Assembly (NCBI GenBank): GCA_900316445.1
Contig: ONCZ01000023.1
Coordinates: forward strand, 1-64,000
DNA length: 64,000 nucleotides
Origin: an uncultured Prevotellaceae bacterium
Lineage (GTDB): Bacteria; Bacteroidota; Bacteroidia; Bacteroidales; Bacteroidaceae
Direction: 5' to 3'
A program made the position numbers and the translations under genes. Positions 8,285 through 16,167 of the stretch are shown in pieces (position 1 is the first letter of the stretch; every line of letters starts with the position of its first letter). The notes under the pieces were generated by a model that worked only from the letters and a program-made list of their open reading frames with translations, was not told the origin of the DNA and did not search any database.

Positions 8285-9298
8285 ATGAATGATTTATTAT
8301 TGATGCCAGCCGTGGCTAGTAACGGTAACGCTTATGAGTACGCTGAATACGAAGAAGTCGTAGAACAGCCTGTGACCAGATCTTACGTTAGCTTCTTGGA
8401 TGCTAACACTAATGCTATCTCTCTAGAAGAGTTGGCTTCTACTTGTGTGGTTCCTACTTGGGGTAATCAGGAACTAACTATTTCACATCAGGACTTTATC
8501 GAGTCTGTTCATGATGCAGCCAAATCCTTCTATCAAGGTGAAGCTGTTACAGCACCTTCTATCCGTGTGTCCCATATCGTAAGAGGTAGGACTCCTAATG
8601 CTCTTGGAAAGAGGGCATCGGAACTGTTGGAATGTGAAAAGACGCAGTTTTATCAGCGTTTAGCCTTTGCTTTCACCATCCCAACGATCTATGAGACTAT
8701 AGACGGGCATAGAATGGAGCTTTGTGTGGGTGGAGTTCGTAACTACTCAGATCTGAATCTCTATCGTCAGACAAAAGGCGTAGAGAAATTCTCTGTCTTC
8801 GTTGGATGGCGTGTGGTAGTATGCAGTAACCAGATCCTTTCAGGTCAGGGTGTCAAGCTCTCTATGGAGGTCATGAGTCTTGGCGAGCTTTACAAGAACG
8901 TGATGGATCTATTTTATCAGTTCATCCCTGCTAAGGACATTCACTTGATGAAGGTTCTGTCTAACACTTACCTCAGCGAAACACAGTTCGCTCAGATCGT
9001 AGGTCGTATGCGAATGGCTCAGGCTTTACCCCAGAGCATTAGCCGTAAGCTCCCACGTCTCTTGATTACGGATTCGCAGATTAACAGCGTCTGCCGTGGT
9101 TACTATCATAACGAGGACTTCGGTACGAAAGATAACGGACTTTCTCTGTTCGATTTCCACAACCTTCTTACTGAATCGAACAAGTCTAGCTATATCGATA
9201 CCTATCTACAGCGTGGTGTGAATGCTACTGAGGTGGCTACAGGTCTGCACAACACTATGCATGGTTTGGATGATCGTTATTCTTGGTTTCTTGGTTAA
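8285..9298 (+). CDS. DUF3871-type protein
   Basis: A 337-residue protein resembling the DUF3871 family, which is carried by Bacteroides plasmids and integrative elements. Typical stretches are CVGGVRNYSDLNLY, EKFSVFVGWRVVVCSNQIL and a C-terminal LFDFHNLLTESNKSSYIDTY. The role of the family is unknown; its constant presence on mobile DNA suggests replication or maintenance. The ATG at 8285 is preferred to an in-frame TTG two codons earlier. It is followed by a small zinc-ribbon frame and a tyrosine recombinase on the same strand. Confidence 0.75.
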   Translation: MNDLLLMPAVASNGNAYEYAEYEEVVEQPVTRSYVSFLDANTNAISLEELASTCVVPTWGNQELTISHQDFIESVHDAAKSFYQGEAVTAPSIRVSHIVRGRTPNALGKRASELLECEKTQFYQRLAFAFTIPTIYETIDGHRMELCVGGVRNYSDLNLYRQTKGVEKFSVFVGWRVVVCSNQILSGQGVKLSMEVMSLGELYKNVMDLFYQFIPAKDIHLMKVLSNTYLSETQFAQIVGRMRMAQALPQSISRKLPRLLITDSQINSVCRGYYHNEDFGTKDNGLSLFDFHNLLTESNKSSYIDTYLQRGVNATEVATGLHNTMHGLDDRYSWFLG

Positions 9299-9347
9299 TC
9301 CTATGGAGGGCATCAGCGATGGTGCCCTCTTTCAAATTGTAATCAGT

Positions 9348-9476
9348 ATGGGAAAACGTAAGGAATACAAGAACTGCGAATACTGTGGTAATTTCATTTC
9401 TACAGATTTTGCTCTTCATCATTGCGGACTATGTAAGTGCTGTTACCTCCGAATCTTCTACGGAAATATTCACTAA
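9348..9476 (+). CDS. 42-aa zinc-ribbon-like peptide
   Basis: Short frame MGKRKEYKNCEYCGNFIS... with C-x2-C, then C-x2-C-x-C spacing (CEYCG...CGLCKCC): a compact zinc ribbon. It lies 49 bp after the DUF3871-type gene and before the recombinase. The longer frame starting at 9222 overlaps the DUF3871-type gene and is probably not used. It might be a DNA-binding regulator; low certainty. Confidence 0.45.
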   Translation: MGKRKEYKNCEYCGNFISTDFALHHCGLCKCCYLRIFYGNIH

Positions 9477-9576
9477 TGCCAGAAGTGAATGTTGTTCTGA
9501 TAATCAATGAGTTAGAAAAACTCCGTATCAGACAACGTTCACTTTTATCTTTTTTATCACTAAATTGAACTTTTTT

Positions 9577-10164
9577 ATGTCACAGAAATACAGTACAACA
9601 ACGGCAGACTACCTTGTTTGGTCTGACGCTATGAATTTAATCCGTAAACTTGTAAAAGATGGAAACTACAAAATATCACTTTTAATAGCCATCGGTTGTT
9701 TTACAGGATTACGAATCTCTGATATTCTCTCTTTAAGATGGAAACAGATTCTAAATGTTTCTGAGTTTACCATCACTGAGAAGAAAACAGGTAAACGTAG
9801 GACAATCAGACTGAATCCAGAATTGCAGCGTCATATTTCAGACTGTTATGAGCATATCCATCCTATCGGAGTGGAATCACCTATATTGGTAAGTCAGAAA
9901 GGGACTACGTTCAGCGTCCAACGAATCAACATGATCTTGAAGGAACTGAAACAGAAGTACCGATTAAAGATTAACCACTTTAGCTGTCACTCATTGAGAA
10001 AGACATTTGGACGACAGGTCTATAATATGAACAGCGATAATTCTGAGTTGGCACTAGTGAAGCTAATGGAGCTGTTTAACCATAGTTCCGTTTCTATTAC
10101 TAAACGCTACTTGGGACTAAGACAGGAGGAAATATTAGAGACATACGACTGTCTAACCTTCTGA
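9577..10164 (+). CDS. Minimal tyrosine recombinase
   Basis: A 195-residue integrase consisting almost only of the catalytic domain. The catalytic set is visible: Arg45 in TGLRISD, Lys near 70-73 in EKKTGKRR, His138-x-x-Arg141 in CHSLRKTF, His169 in LFNHSS and Tyr178 in TKRYLG. The usual N-terminal SAM-like arm is missing. Such short recombinases on Bacteroidetes elements often resolve dimers or invert DNA, as opposed to integrating the element, and here a serine recombinase already fits integration. The ATG at 9577 is preferred to a TTG four codons earlier. Confidence 0.85.
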   Translation: MSQKYSTTTADYLVWSDAMNLIRKLVKDGNYKISLLIAIGCFTGLRISDILSLRWKQILNVSEFTITEKKTGKRRTIRLNPELQRHISDCYEHIHPIGVESPILVSQKGTTFSVQRINMILKELKQKYRLKINHFSCHSLRKTFGRQVYNMNSDNSELALVKLMELFNHSSVSITKRYLGLRQEEILETYDCLTF

Positions 10165-10198
10165 TTTAATGAATAAAAGTTAAATAATAAGCAAGTTC

Positions 10199-10230
10199 TT
10201 GTGCTGTTAAGCGTCTTTTTACTAACTTTG
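10199..10230 (+). promoter_or_regulatory. Promoter of the structured RNA candidate
   Basis: TTG at 10199-10201, a 21-bp spacer and TAACTTTG at 10223-10230. Predicted start about 10237, at the edge of the first hairpin. The stop of the recombinase gene is 35 bp before the promoter. Confidence 0.65.
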
Positions 10231-10236
10231 TAAGGT

Positions 10237-10468
10237 CAAAGCGACTCTTCGGAGTTAGCTGAGACAGGGCGTTTAGCGCGTTGTCTGCAACTTGAATCTG
10301 GACAATTCAACTGACCGTAGATGATGAGCAAGGACGTCCACGTCAATGATATTTTACTCCCCAAGTGGGAATATTATATCGTTTGGCGTGGGCTTTGCTT
10401 AATTACACGGTCAGGCAGTCCAGAGCCAAAGTTGCGTAATGAGTTAAAGTTCCCACGCCTTCTTTTTA
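10237..10468 (+). ncRNA. Candidate structured non-coding RNA (about 230 nt)
   Basis: No open frame of note, but dense pairing. There is a stem capped by the cUUCGg tetraloop (10240-10260) and a 10-pair hairpin (10262-10286). A six-pair hairpin (10292-10310) has loop CTGGACA, and a short one sits at 10333-10344. A closing stem GGCGTGGGCTTT (10385-10396) pairs with AAAG-tt-CCCACGCC (10446-10459), followed by TTCTTTTT, as in an intrinsic terminator. In addition 10297-10303 and 10311-10318 are perfect complements of 10418-10424 and 10407-10414. These pairings cross the closing stem, so a pseudoknot is predicted. Own promoter upstream. No known RNA family was recognised. Confidence 0.6.
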
Positions 10469-10521
10469 TTAACCGCTGATGTCTGGGAATCTGGTTGGCA
10501 TGGGAATAGCTAAGACTGTAA

Positions 10522-10935
10522 ATGAGGTTAATAGAAAAGGTTGTCAGTTTCTTCGTTAAGGACGCTGCAGAAAGGCGGAAGTTCGTTAACGAATTTAATT
10601 CTTATGCCAAGACTGCATTCCTTTCTCTTTCTGTTGACACTTTATTAGAAAGTGAAGTATGTCAAGGAAATCCAGATCCTTCATATCGTCATACCTTGTC
10701 TGCGCCAAGAATTGTAAGTGGTATCGCCATTCAAGCCCGTGCAGGAGTGGAAATCCCAGTTGATGATATAATCGCTATCGGTAAAATTATCCTTTCTGAT
10801 CAGCATATAGTAAGAAAGATGTACGTTTTACATTGGGACACACTAATAGTAAGAGATACTAGAACGGGAAAGTTTGTAGATTGGAGAATAAGTGATTTCT
10901 TCAACTATGGTGGTCTATTATCAGGGAGGTGGTGA
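10522..10935 (+). CDS. Unidentified 137-aa protein
   Basis: A 137-residue soluble protein following the RNA candidate. Hydrophobic strands near the end (HWDTLIVRDTRTGKFVDWRISDFF) suggest a small alpha/beta fold. No family recognised. It overlaps or abuts the J-domain-like gene (next ATG at 10938, with GGGAGGT just before it inside this gene), so the two are coupled. Confidence 0.6.
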   Translation: MRLIEKVVSFFVKDAAERRKFVNEFNSYAKTAFLSLSVDTLLESEVCQGNPDPSYRHTLSAPRIVSGIAIQARAGVEIPVDDIIAIGKIILSDQHIVRKMYVLHWDTLIVRDTRTGKFVDWRISDFFNYGGLLSGRW

Positions 10936-10937
10936 TA

Positions 10938-11228
10938 ATGTGGTTTTTCAAGAAGAAAAAAGATACGTTACAGGAAGAGCTTATCAAGAAAATCAAAGAA
11001 GAAGATCTTGATATGAGTGGACTGTTCTCTAACATCAATAACCGTTCTAAAATCGAGGCTCTTTATAAGGAACTGTGTAAGCTGTGCCATCCAGATCTTT
11101 ACGAGAAGGAACCATATATGAGAGAATTAGCACAGGAACTCTTTACTAAAATCCAAAAGAACAAGAACGATTATAATGCTCTATTGAAGTTAAAAGAAAC
11201 AATTATAGATACATTAATAAATAAGTAA
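10938..11228 (+). CDS. Small J-domain-like protein
   Basis: A 96-residue protein whose middle reads KIEALYKELCKLCHPDLYEK...LFTKIQKNKNDYNALLKLK: an HPD tripeptide between two helices, followed by the QxxxxAYxxL-like helix of DnaJ J-domains. It should therefore stimulate an Hsp70, although the domain is degenerate and not tested. The start at 10938 is chosen because GGGAGGT precedes it by 7 bp; an in-frame GTG at 10929 is the alternative. It is followed after 2 bp by a zinc-ribbon protein. Confidence 0.65.
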   Translation: MWFFKKKKDTLQEELIKKIKEEDLDMSGLFSNINNRSKIEALYKELCKLCHPDLYEKEPYMRELAQELFTKIQKNKNDYNALLKLKETIIDTLINK

Positions 11229-11230
11229 TT

Positions 11231-12055
11231 ATGGAATGTTCAATTTGTCACAAGGAGTTTGGAAACGGAGCGTTCTGTCAACACTGTGGTAGTGACAGAA
11301 TTTCTGGTTTAGGTAATTATCATGGATATTCACCCTCTGATAATGATAGCGTTGAGAATGGATCTGGAAAAGATTATTATAATGGAATTACAAGTGGGAG
11401 TATTGTTTGCTATTCATGTGGAAAGACAATTCCTGCGGATTCTAAATTCTGTCCTGTATGTTCAAAGGAATTGTTTGTAACATGTCCGAAATGTGGGCAT
11501 GAATATTCATCCCAATATCCAGCGTGTAACAAATGTGGAACAAATAGAGAAAAATACGAAGAAGAAAAAGTAGATTTGGAAAGGAAGAAACTAGAAGAAG
11601 AAATTACCTATCCTAAGGCTGGCGAAATGACATTGAGCATTTTTGCTCAAAATCTTACAAGACACTCTAACAGGAAGGGGTCTTTGACATTTCAATGCGT
11701 TGTTGACGATTTTATAAGTGAAAGAAAAAGTGAAGTACAAGATTCTGAAGGGATAATCAACAATATTTTTTATTTCAAAGGGTTTAAGCTCACTGGAGAA
11801 ATAAGTGGTAATTACTGGAGAGCTCATTGTAAAGAAGGAATTGTAGATAAAATAACGACTTTTTATATGGCTAACGGTAGAATAGCAGATCATTACCATC
11901 GAACAAGTGAATACTCCTTCTATTATGATAGAGAGGGAATAGGAAATAAGGGGGCATTTTTAAATTATATAAAAGGTAAAGCAACATGGGAGAAAGCGAC
12001 AATTTCTAGCGTAATAAGTGGACTGAAATATATTAAAGAAACAGATAATCCATAA
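11231..12055 (+). CDS. Protein with three zinc ribbons
   Basis: A 274-residue protein. Three CxxC...CxxC ribbons fill residues 1-105: CSICHKEF...CQHCG, CYSCGKTI...CPVCS and CPKCGHEY...CNKCG, as in double-zinc-ribbon (DZANK-like) proteins. A charged helix (KYEEEKVDLERKKLEEE) leads to an unrecognised beta-rich C-terminal domain. The J-domain-like protein upstream and this gene probably act together, perhaps as a chaperone-type pair, but that is inference. Confidence 0.65.
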   Translation: MECSICHKEFGNGAFCQHCGSDRISGLGNYHGYSPSDNDSVENGSGKDYYNGITSGSIVCYSCGKTIPADSKFCPVCSKELFVTCPKCGHEYSSQYPACNKCGTNREKYEEEKVDLERKKLEEEITYPKAGEMTLSIFAQNLTRHSNRKGSLTFQCVVDDFISERKSEVQDSEGIINNIFYFKGFKLTGEISGNYWRAHCKEGIVDKITTFYMANGRIADHYHRTSEYSFYYDREGIGNKGAFLNYIKGKATWEKATISSVISGLKYIKETDNP

Positions 12056-12108
12056 AAGAAAGTCAATTTATCGCTACTCTGTTCTTAGTCTCTGGTAACA
12101 AGCAAAAA

Positions 12109-12686
12109 ATGTTGGAGATGAAGAAAAAGATTTTAATTCTATCAGTATCTACTTTCCTAGCTCTTGCTATCGTTGGATGGTACGCTTTTTCCCACTACTA
12201 TCCAAGGATATTAGATAGGTCTTATGGTTCCACTTCACCTGATATTGTTAAGAAGGACTTCCGATTTGACGATGTTAATGACACCCATCTTACAGCTGCA
12301 CAAAAGCAGGGCATTAAGCCTGTTTCTTCAAGAGACAACCTCAAAACCAAGCATCTAACAAAGATTATTACCTGTGACAAATATAAAATTGGGAACCTGA
12401 CTCATTCTGTCCCTTATCTAACCGAATCATCTGCTAGTCTTCTTAAAGAGATCGGTGTTCGATTTCAACAGGAATTAAAGAAACAGGGCATAATAAAGCA
12501 TCGAATCATCATAACTTCTATTCTTAGGACAAGAGAAGATATTAGTAAACTGCGTAAAGTGAATGGTAATGCGGCAGGTAATTCTGCACACCAATATGCT
12601 ACGACTTTCGATATTACTTATGTCCGATATGACCGTCAATCCTTATTTGGGAAATCGACTAGAAACGAACAACTTGCAAATATTTT
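12109..12686 (+). pseudogene. 5' part of a DUF5715/M15-like peptidase gene cut by a transposon
   Basis: N-terminal membrane anchor (residues 5-25), then a domain with SAHQYATTFDI (Ser159, His161, Asp168), the SxHxxxxxxD pattern of M15-type peptidoglycan peptidases and of DUF5715. The true reading ends at the 8-bp target duplication AATATTTT (12679-12686). Beyond it the frame continues 14 codons into the transposon end and stops at 12729. The missing 3' end (GKVLSELRNEGRCYIKYERK..., with the last His-bearing strand CFHITSR) is at 14813-14906. Rejoining gives 223 residues. The truncated protein lacks the C-terminal strand and metal ligand and is probably inactive. Confidence 0.75.
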
Positions 12687-12740
12687 GGGAACGATATACT
12701 TGTTGACACAAAATAACGTTCTTACATAAATATACAATAA

Positions 12741-12775
12741 AATGAGAAACTTATTATCAGTAGGTTTCTCATTTT
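12741..12775 (+). terminator. Terminator at the left end of the transposon
   Basis: AATGAGAAAC (12741-12750) and GTTTCTCATT (12764-12773) form a 10-pair stem followed by T. It stops transcription entering from the host gene. Confidence 0.65.
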
Positions 12776-12816
12776 TGTTTTACTACAGATATTTATAATA
12801 AAAACAATAGAATATT

Positions 12817-13488
12817 ATGGCAATCTTTTTAAAAAAATTCGAAACAATGAGTCAGTATAATGCTTATACAGCAGATACTGAAAACTTTATCCTACCTAAT
12901 GTATCATTGACCATTGACAATAGCACGGTGCATTATAACCCAAGTTCACCTGTACCACCAACACCAGCATATGAGTCTGTTGACCTTGGTCTTCCAAGTG
13001 GCACATTGTGGGCAAAGTATAATGTAGGTGCAAACAGTGAGACTGATTATGGTAATTACTATCAATATGGCAAAGGTGCTGATGAATATGCAGCAACAAG
13101 TGGACAGAGTGATTATAGTGGTACGGAAAATCCACTTGCTACATCAGCAGATACAGCAGCACAAGTATGGGGTGATAATTGGCATATGCCAACCGACGCA
13201 CAATTTAACGAATTAATTAATGAAACAAGTTATCATTGGAGAAATAACTATAAAAATAGTGGAATAAATGGCTATGAATTTGAAGCCAATGGAGAAACGT
13301 TATTTTTTCCAGCTTCTGGATATTGGGACGTTGGTAGCCTAAATAATTTAAATACTCTAGGATGTTATTGGTCTTCTGTACCTCACTATGATTATCCTTG
13401 GTGTTGTATGTTTAGCTCAAGTGACTTTGGAATAAATGATGAAATGGGACGAGACTACGGTTTTTCAATTCGTCCTGTGATTGGTTAA
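12817..13488 (+). CDS. Transposon passenger: phage-tail-like / FISUMP lectin-fold protein
   Basis: A 223-residue protein. The first 50 residues (LKKFETMSQYNAYT...LPNVSLTIDNSTVHYNP) look like the small N-terminal module seen on Bacteroidetes phage structural proteins. After a Pro-rich linker comes a FISUMP/DUF1566-type domain: VDLGLPSGTLWAKYNVGA, then WHMPTDAQFNELI, then a C-terminus of the form YWSS...FSIRPV. That domain family adopts a C-type-lectin/sulfatase-modifying fold and is a common diversity-generating-retroelement target. The 20 residues between WSS and FSIRP are rich in Tyr, His, Asp, Cys and Ser. No reverse transcriptase or template repeat was seen nearby. The role is probably ligand binding. 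It converges on the transposase gene. Confidence 0.65.
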   Translation: MAIFLKKFETMSQYNAYTADTENFILPNVSLTIDNSTVHYNPSSPVPPTPAYESVDLGLPSGTLWAKYNVGANSETDYGNYYQYGKGADEYAATSGQSDYSGTENPLATSADTAAQVWGDNWHMPTDAQFNELINETSYHWRNNYKNSGINGYEFEANGETLFFPASGYWDVGSLNNLNTLGCYWSSVPHYDYPWCCMFSSSDFGINDEMGRDYGFSIRPVIG

Positions 13489-13503
13489 TAAAATTCTATA
13501 TAC

Positions 13504-13536
13504 AAAGGGAACTATCAAATAAAGGTAGTTCCTTTT
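13504..13536. terminator. Bidirectional terminator between passenger and transposase
   Basis: AAAGG-gAACTA pairs with TAGTTCCTTT across a short loop. Runs of A and T on either side suit both converging genes. Confidence 0.65.
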
Positions 13537-13537
13537 C

Positions 13538-14560
13538 TTATGCCACCTTATTATGTGTATACCAATGGTAGTACACATCACGCTTGAACATCATATATTC
13601 CACGTCAACAACTGATGACAGTGATAATACATCACAGTAGTCAAAGTGCTTGCAAGCCTTTGAGAACATATCGTGGAAACGATAGGAAGATTTCTCTTCC
13701 CTTGTGTTCCAACGGTACATCTGCTCGTCAATGTAACGAGAAAGATAGTCCTTGCTTACCATATGGTAGGTAGAGAATACCACACGCTTGAAGTGTGCCC
13801 AAAAGCCCTCAATACCATTGGTATGAATATCACTTGAACGCACGAATTCACGCTTGCCGTGATTAACGAACAAGTGGTCATAACCCTTCTCAGTTAGCTT
13901 GTTGTAGATAGATGCCTCGTCAGTGTAGGTAACAGTACCTTCCTTCACAAACTGCTCCACAATGGGCATAAGAGTCTTACCTTGTGTGTTCTCCACCTTC
14001 ATTGCAACAACCTTACCGTCACGCTGCAACATACCGAAGATGGGAGTCTTCGTCTTGGTACTACGACCTTGTGTACCTTCGGTACGCTTATCGTTGTGCT
14101 TGTTGGTCTCACGACCACCAAGGTACATTTCGTCCATTTCGACCTCGCCATCAAGTTCAATCTCGTCAGTGATGCCATACAGTCCACGAACCTTATGGAG
14201 AATGAACCATGCGGTCTTCTGAGTAACTGCAAGGTCACGAGCAAGCTGGTGTGAAGATACGCCCTTCTTCGTAGAAGAAACAAGGTACATTGCCATGAAC
14301 CACTTACGGAGAGACAACTTGGTATTCTCAAAGATAGTACCAACGGTGACGTTGAACTTTCTCTTGCAGTTGGGACAGCTATAGCGTCCATCAGCGCAAG
14401 AGTATGTGTGAGTGCAACCACAGTAAGGGCATACAGCCTCGCCATCACCCCAACGTTCTTGGGCGATAGCTGCTCTGCACTTGTCTTCAGTGTTGAAGTA
14501 GTCAACGAGGGCGATGAGTGAGTTGAACTGTGTGAAGTTGATGTGAAGTGTCTGTTCCAT
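13538..14560 (-). CDS. IS1595-family (ISXO2-like) transposase
   Basis: 340 residues counted from MEQTLHINF at 14560, which has AAAGG close upstream; a longer frame begins at 14605. An N-terminal zinc ribbon has Cys44/Cys47 and Cys62/Cys65 (CPYCG...CPNCK). The catalytic domain has Asp143 (EMDEMYLGG), Asp214 (TYTDEASIY) and the NGIEGFWAHFKR block (Asn248, Glu251) typical of ISXO2-like DDE enzymes. It appears intact. It moves the unit bounded by 12687 and 14804. A TATATTTG box lies at 14593-14586. Confidence 0.92.
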   Translation of the reverse strand: MEQTLHINFTQFNSLIALVDYFNTEDKCRAAIAQERWGDGEAVCPYCGCTHTYSCADGRYSCPNCKRKFNVTVGTIFENTKLSLRKWFMAMYLVSSTKKGVSSHQLARDLAVTQKTAWFILHKVRGLYGITDEIELDGEVEMDEMYLGGRETNKHNDKRTEGTQGRSTKTKTPIFGMLQRDGKVVAMKVENTQGKTLMPIVEQFVKEGTVTYTDEASIYNKLTEKGYDHLFVNHGKREFVRSSDIHTNGIEGFWAHFKRVVFSTYHMVSKDYLSRYIDEQMYRWNTREEKSSYRFHDMFSKACKHFDYCDVLSLSSVVDVEYMMFKRDVYYHWYTHNKVA

Positions 14561-14585
14561 ATGCCTTTTTTGCTTAAAATCTAAT

Positions 14586-14593
14586 ACAAATAT
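14586..14593 (-). promoter_or_regulatory. -7 box (TATATTTG) for the transposase
   Basis: Minus-strand TATATTTG fits TAnnTTTG, 26 bp before the chosen start. Confidence 0.45.
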
Positions 14594-14719
14594 ATGCTTT
14601 TTCAAGTAACAGGTACTTGTATTTATACATATAAATGGACAAAATTAGAAGAATTTGAAAATTCATTTTCACAAAGTGAAAATGTTTATGAAACAGTGCG
14701 GTAAAAAATGGATACAAAA

Positions 14720-14754
14720 AAAGTTGCCGAAGGTTTTATCCTTTCAGCAACTTT
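14720..14754. terminator. Terminator at the right end of the transposon
   Basis: AAAGTTGC (14720-14727) pairs with GCAACTTT (14747-14754), with AAGG/CCTT extending the stem inside. It shields the transposon from outside transcription and vice versa. Confidence 0.6.
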
Positions 14755-14812
14755 TGCATATTTATTCAAAAGGAACAACTTGTGTCAACAAGTATATCGT
14801 TCCCAATATTTT

Positions 14813-14906
14813 AGGGAAAGTGTTAAGTGAACTTCGTAATGAGGGACGATGCTACATCAAATATGAACGGAAACAACGCTGCTTTCACATAACTTCAAGG
14901 AAATAA
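14813..14906 (+). pseudogene. 3' part of the DUF5715/M15-like gene
   Basis: After the right-hand target duplication (14805-14812) the frame continues ILGKVLSELRNEGRCYIKYERK...CFHITSRK and stops at 14906. It supplies the C-terminal strand of the peptidase whose 5' part is at 12109-12686. An upstream ATG-bearing extension of this frame (from 14655) lies inside the transposon and is an accident. Confidence 0.75.
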
Positions 14907-15054
14907 TCTCTATGACTTTTTCCTATTTTAAACCGTTTTATAGGGGGTAATTGTTAAAATGTCCAATAATAAGTAGTAAAATATCTAAAGGGTGATATAT
15001 TGTTCCAAAATAAATGCTTATATTTGTGGCAGAATAACTAAAGATTATAATGAT

Positions 15055-15192
15055 ATGGATAAACGTTCTTATTTCGGTGTTAAGTCAATCAATGGTTTCT
15101 ATGACGTTAAAGAAATCAGATTACCTGAAGCTGCATCCGATGATGACATGCATGACGATGGTATGGGGCACTATTCTGAGAACAATGCTTAA
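15055..15192 (+). pseudogene. 45-aa remnant related to the gene at 16168
   Basis: MDKRSYFGVKSINGFYDVKEI aligns with GKFFGAKRIKDYFDVKEV at residues 6-24 of the protein encoded at 16168-16791, then ends in an acidic tail. It looks like a truncated duplicate, or a short functional fragment. A TATATTTG box lies at 15019-15026. Confidence 0.45.
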
Positions 15193-15225
15193 AAGGCTGG
15201 TGGTAAGAATTAATTTAAATATACA

Positions 15226-15972
15226 ATGAATAATAGACCTGAATTTGTAGATAGAGAAGCATTAGGTAATCTTGTCGATGCATTAGTAGCCAATGCTCCG
15301 ATGTTAGAAGAATACTATAGAGATTCTTTCAGCGGATGGGACCCCATTTATGGCTCTGACATTTCATTGGCTACATATTATGCGACACTTAAGAAGTTTC
15401 CTTTATTTGCTAAGAGATATATCATAATGGTTGTGCTGGATGGCTGGAATCTGCATAAAGATTTTCTAAAGTTTCATGATTCTATTTTATTACTGATATA
15501 CTTAGACTTGTGTGGTCCTGCTGAGTATTATATGATGCAGATCATTTTTAATTTCATGAATTCGTATGGTGAAATCTTAAACGATCTTCCTTTCATCGAA
15601 CTCGAATGCGATGAGAGGAGGTTTACTCATTATTGGCTTATTTTCTATGGAGACTCAAAAAAAAGGATAAATTACGGAGAAATTCTTTTTGAATTGCATG
15701 ATCAAAATATCGAACCAATTTTAGCCATAGTCCCGACATTCAGAATTTTACGAAAGATGCTTTTTAATAATTGTGAGATTGAATTTAATGATATAGAGAT
15801 AGATAAGGTCATCCTTAACATTTCGAATATAATCGAAAATGAATGGGTAAAGGAACATTGCAGTTGGATAAAGTCAAGGTGGGATTTTGCCTATAAAAAA
15901 GTTAATATTGGTATATTATATCAACTCCAATCTTTATCTTATATGAATTTAAATGGAGAGCCAATTCAATGA
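15226..15972 (+). CDS. Unidentified 248-aa protein
   Basis: An acidic, helical, soluble 248-residue protein (MNNRPEFVDREALGNL...). No motif recognised. It stands between remnants and the hydrolase cluster on the same strand. Immunity-type or regulatory roles are conceivable, with no evidence for either. Confidence 0.6.
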   Translation: MNNRPEFVDREALGNLVDALVANAPMLEEYYRDSFSGWDPIYGSDISLATYYATLKKFPLFAKRYIIMVVLDGWNLHKDFLKFHDSILLLIYLDLCGPAEYYMMQIIFNFMNSYGEILNDLPFIELECDERRFTHYWLIFYGDSKKRINYGEILFELHDQNIEPILAIVPTFRILRKMLFNNCEIEFNDIEIDKVILNISNIIENEWVKEHCSWIKSRWDFAYKKVNIGILYQLQSLSYMNLNGEPIQ

Positions 15973-16167
15973 CTATGAATGATGGATGAGCAGGCCTCGG
16001 CTATAATCATACATAATGTTCTGCCCCACAGTATGAGGTGTTGTGACGTTAGTTTCGATAAATAATAAAAATTTAGAAATGATTGAGTATAGTAGCTTAA
16101 TAGTCCCACATTTCTAAAACAATAATCCGCTGACTTCTTGGGATTGGTTGGCACAAATATATCGATA

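Larger units (their letters stand above)
12687..14804. mobile_element. 2,118-bp IS1595-family transposon with a passenger gene
   Basis: Perfect 25-bp terminal inverted repeats, beginning GGGAACGATATACTTG at 12687-12711 and mirrored at 14780-14804. An exact 8-bp target duplication AATATTTT lies outside (12679-12686 and 14805-14812), the size expected for IS1595. It holds an IS1595-type transposase on the minus strand and a lectin/tail-like passenger on the plus strand. Hairpin terminators stand at both ends and between the two convergent genes. Removal of the element plus one duplication restores the DUF5715-like gene in frame. Confidence 0.92.

Noticed and set aside
10237-10468. The structured RNA as a retron msr-msd or group II intron
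   Set aside because: No reverse transcriptase lies nearby, and the pairing pattern fits neither class.
14655-14906. An 83-codon gene read from an ATG inside the transposon
   Set aside because: The part up to 14804 crosses the transposon terminator and inverted repeat. Only the portion after the target duplication is host peptidase sequence.
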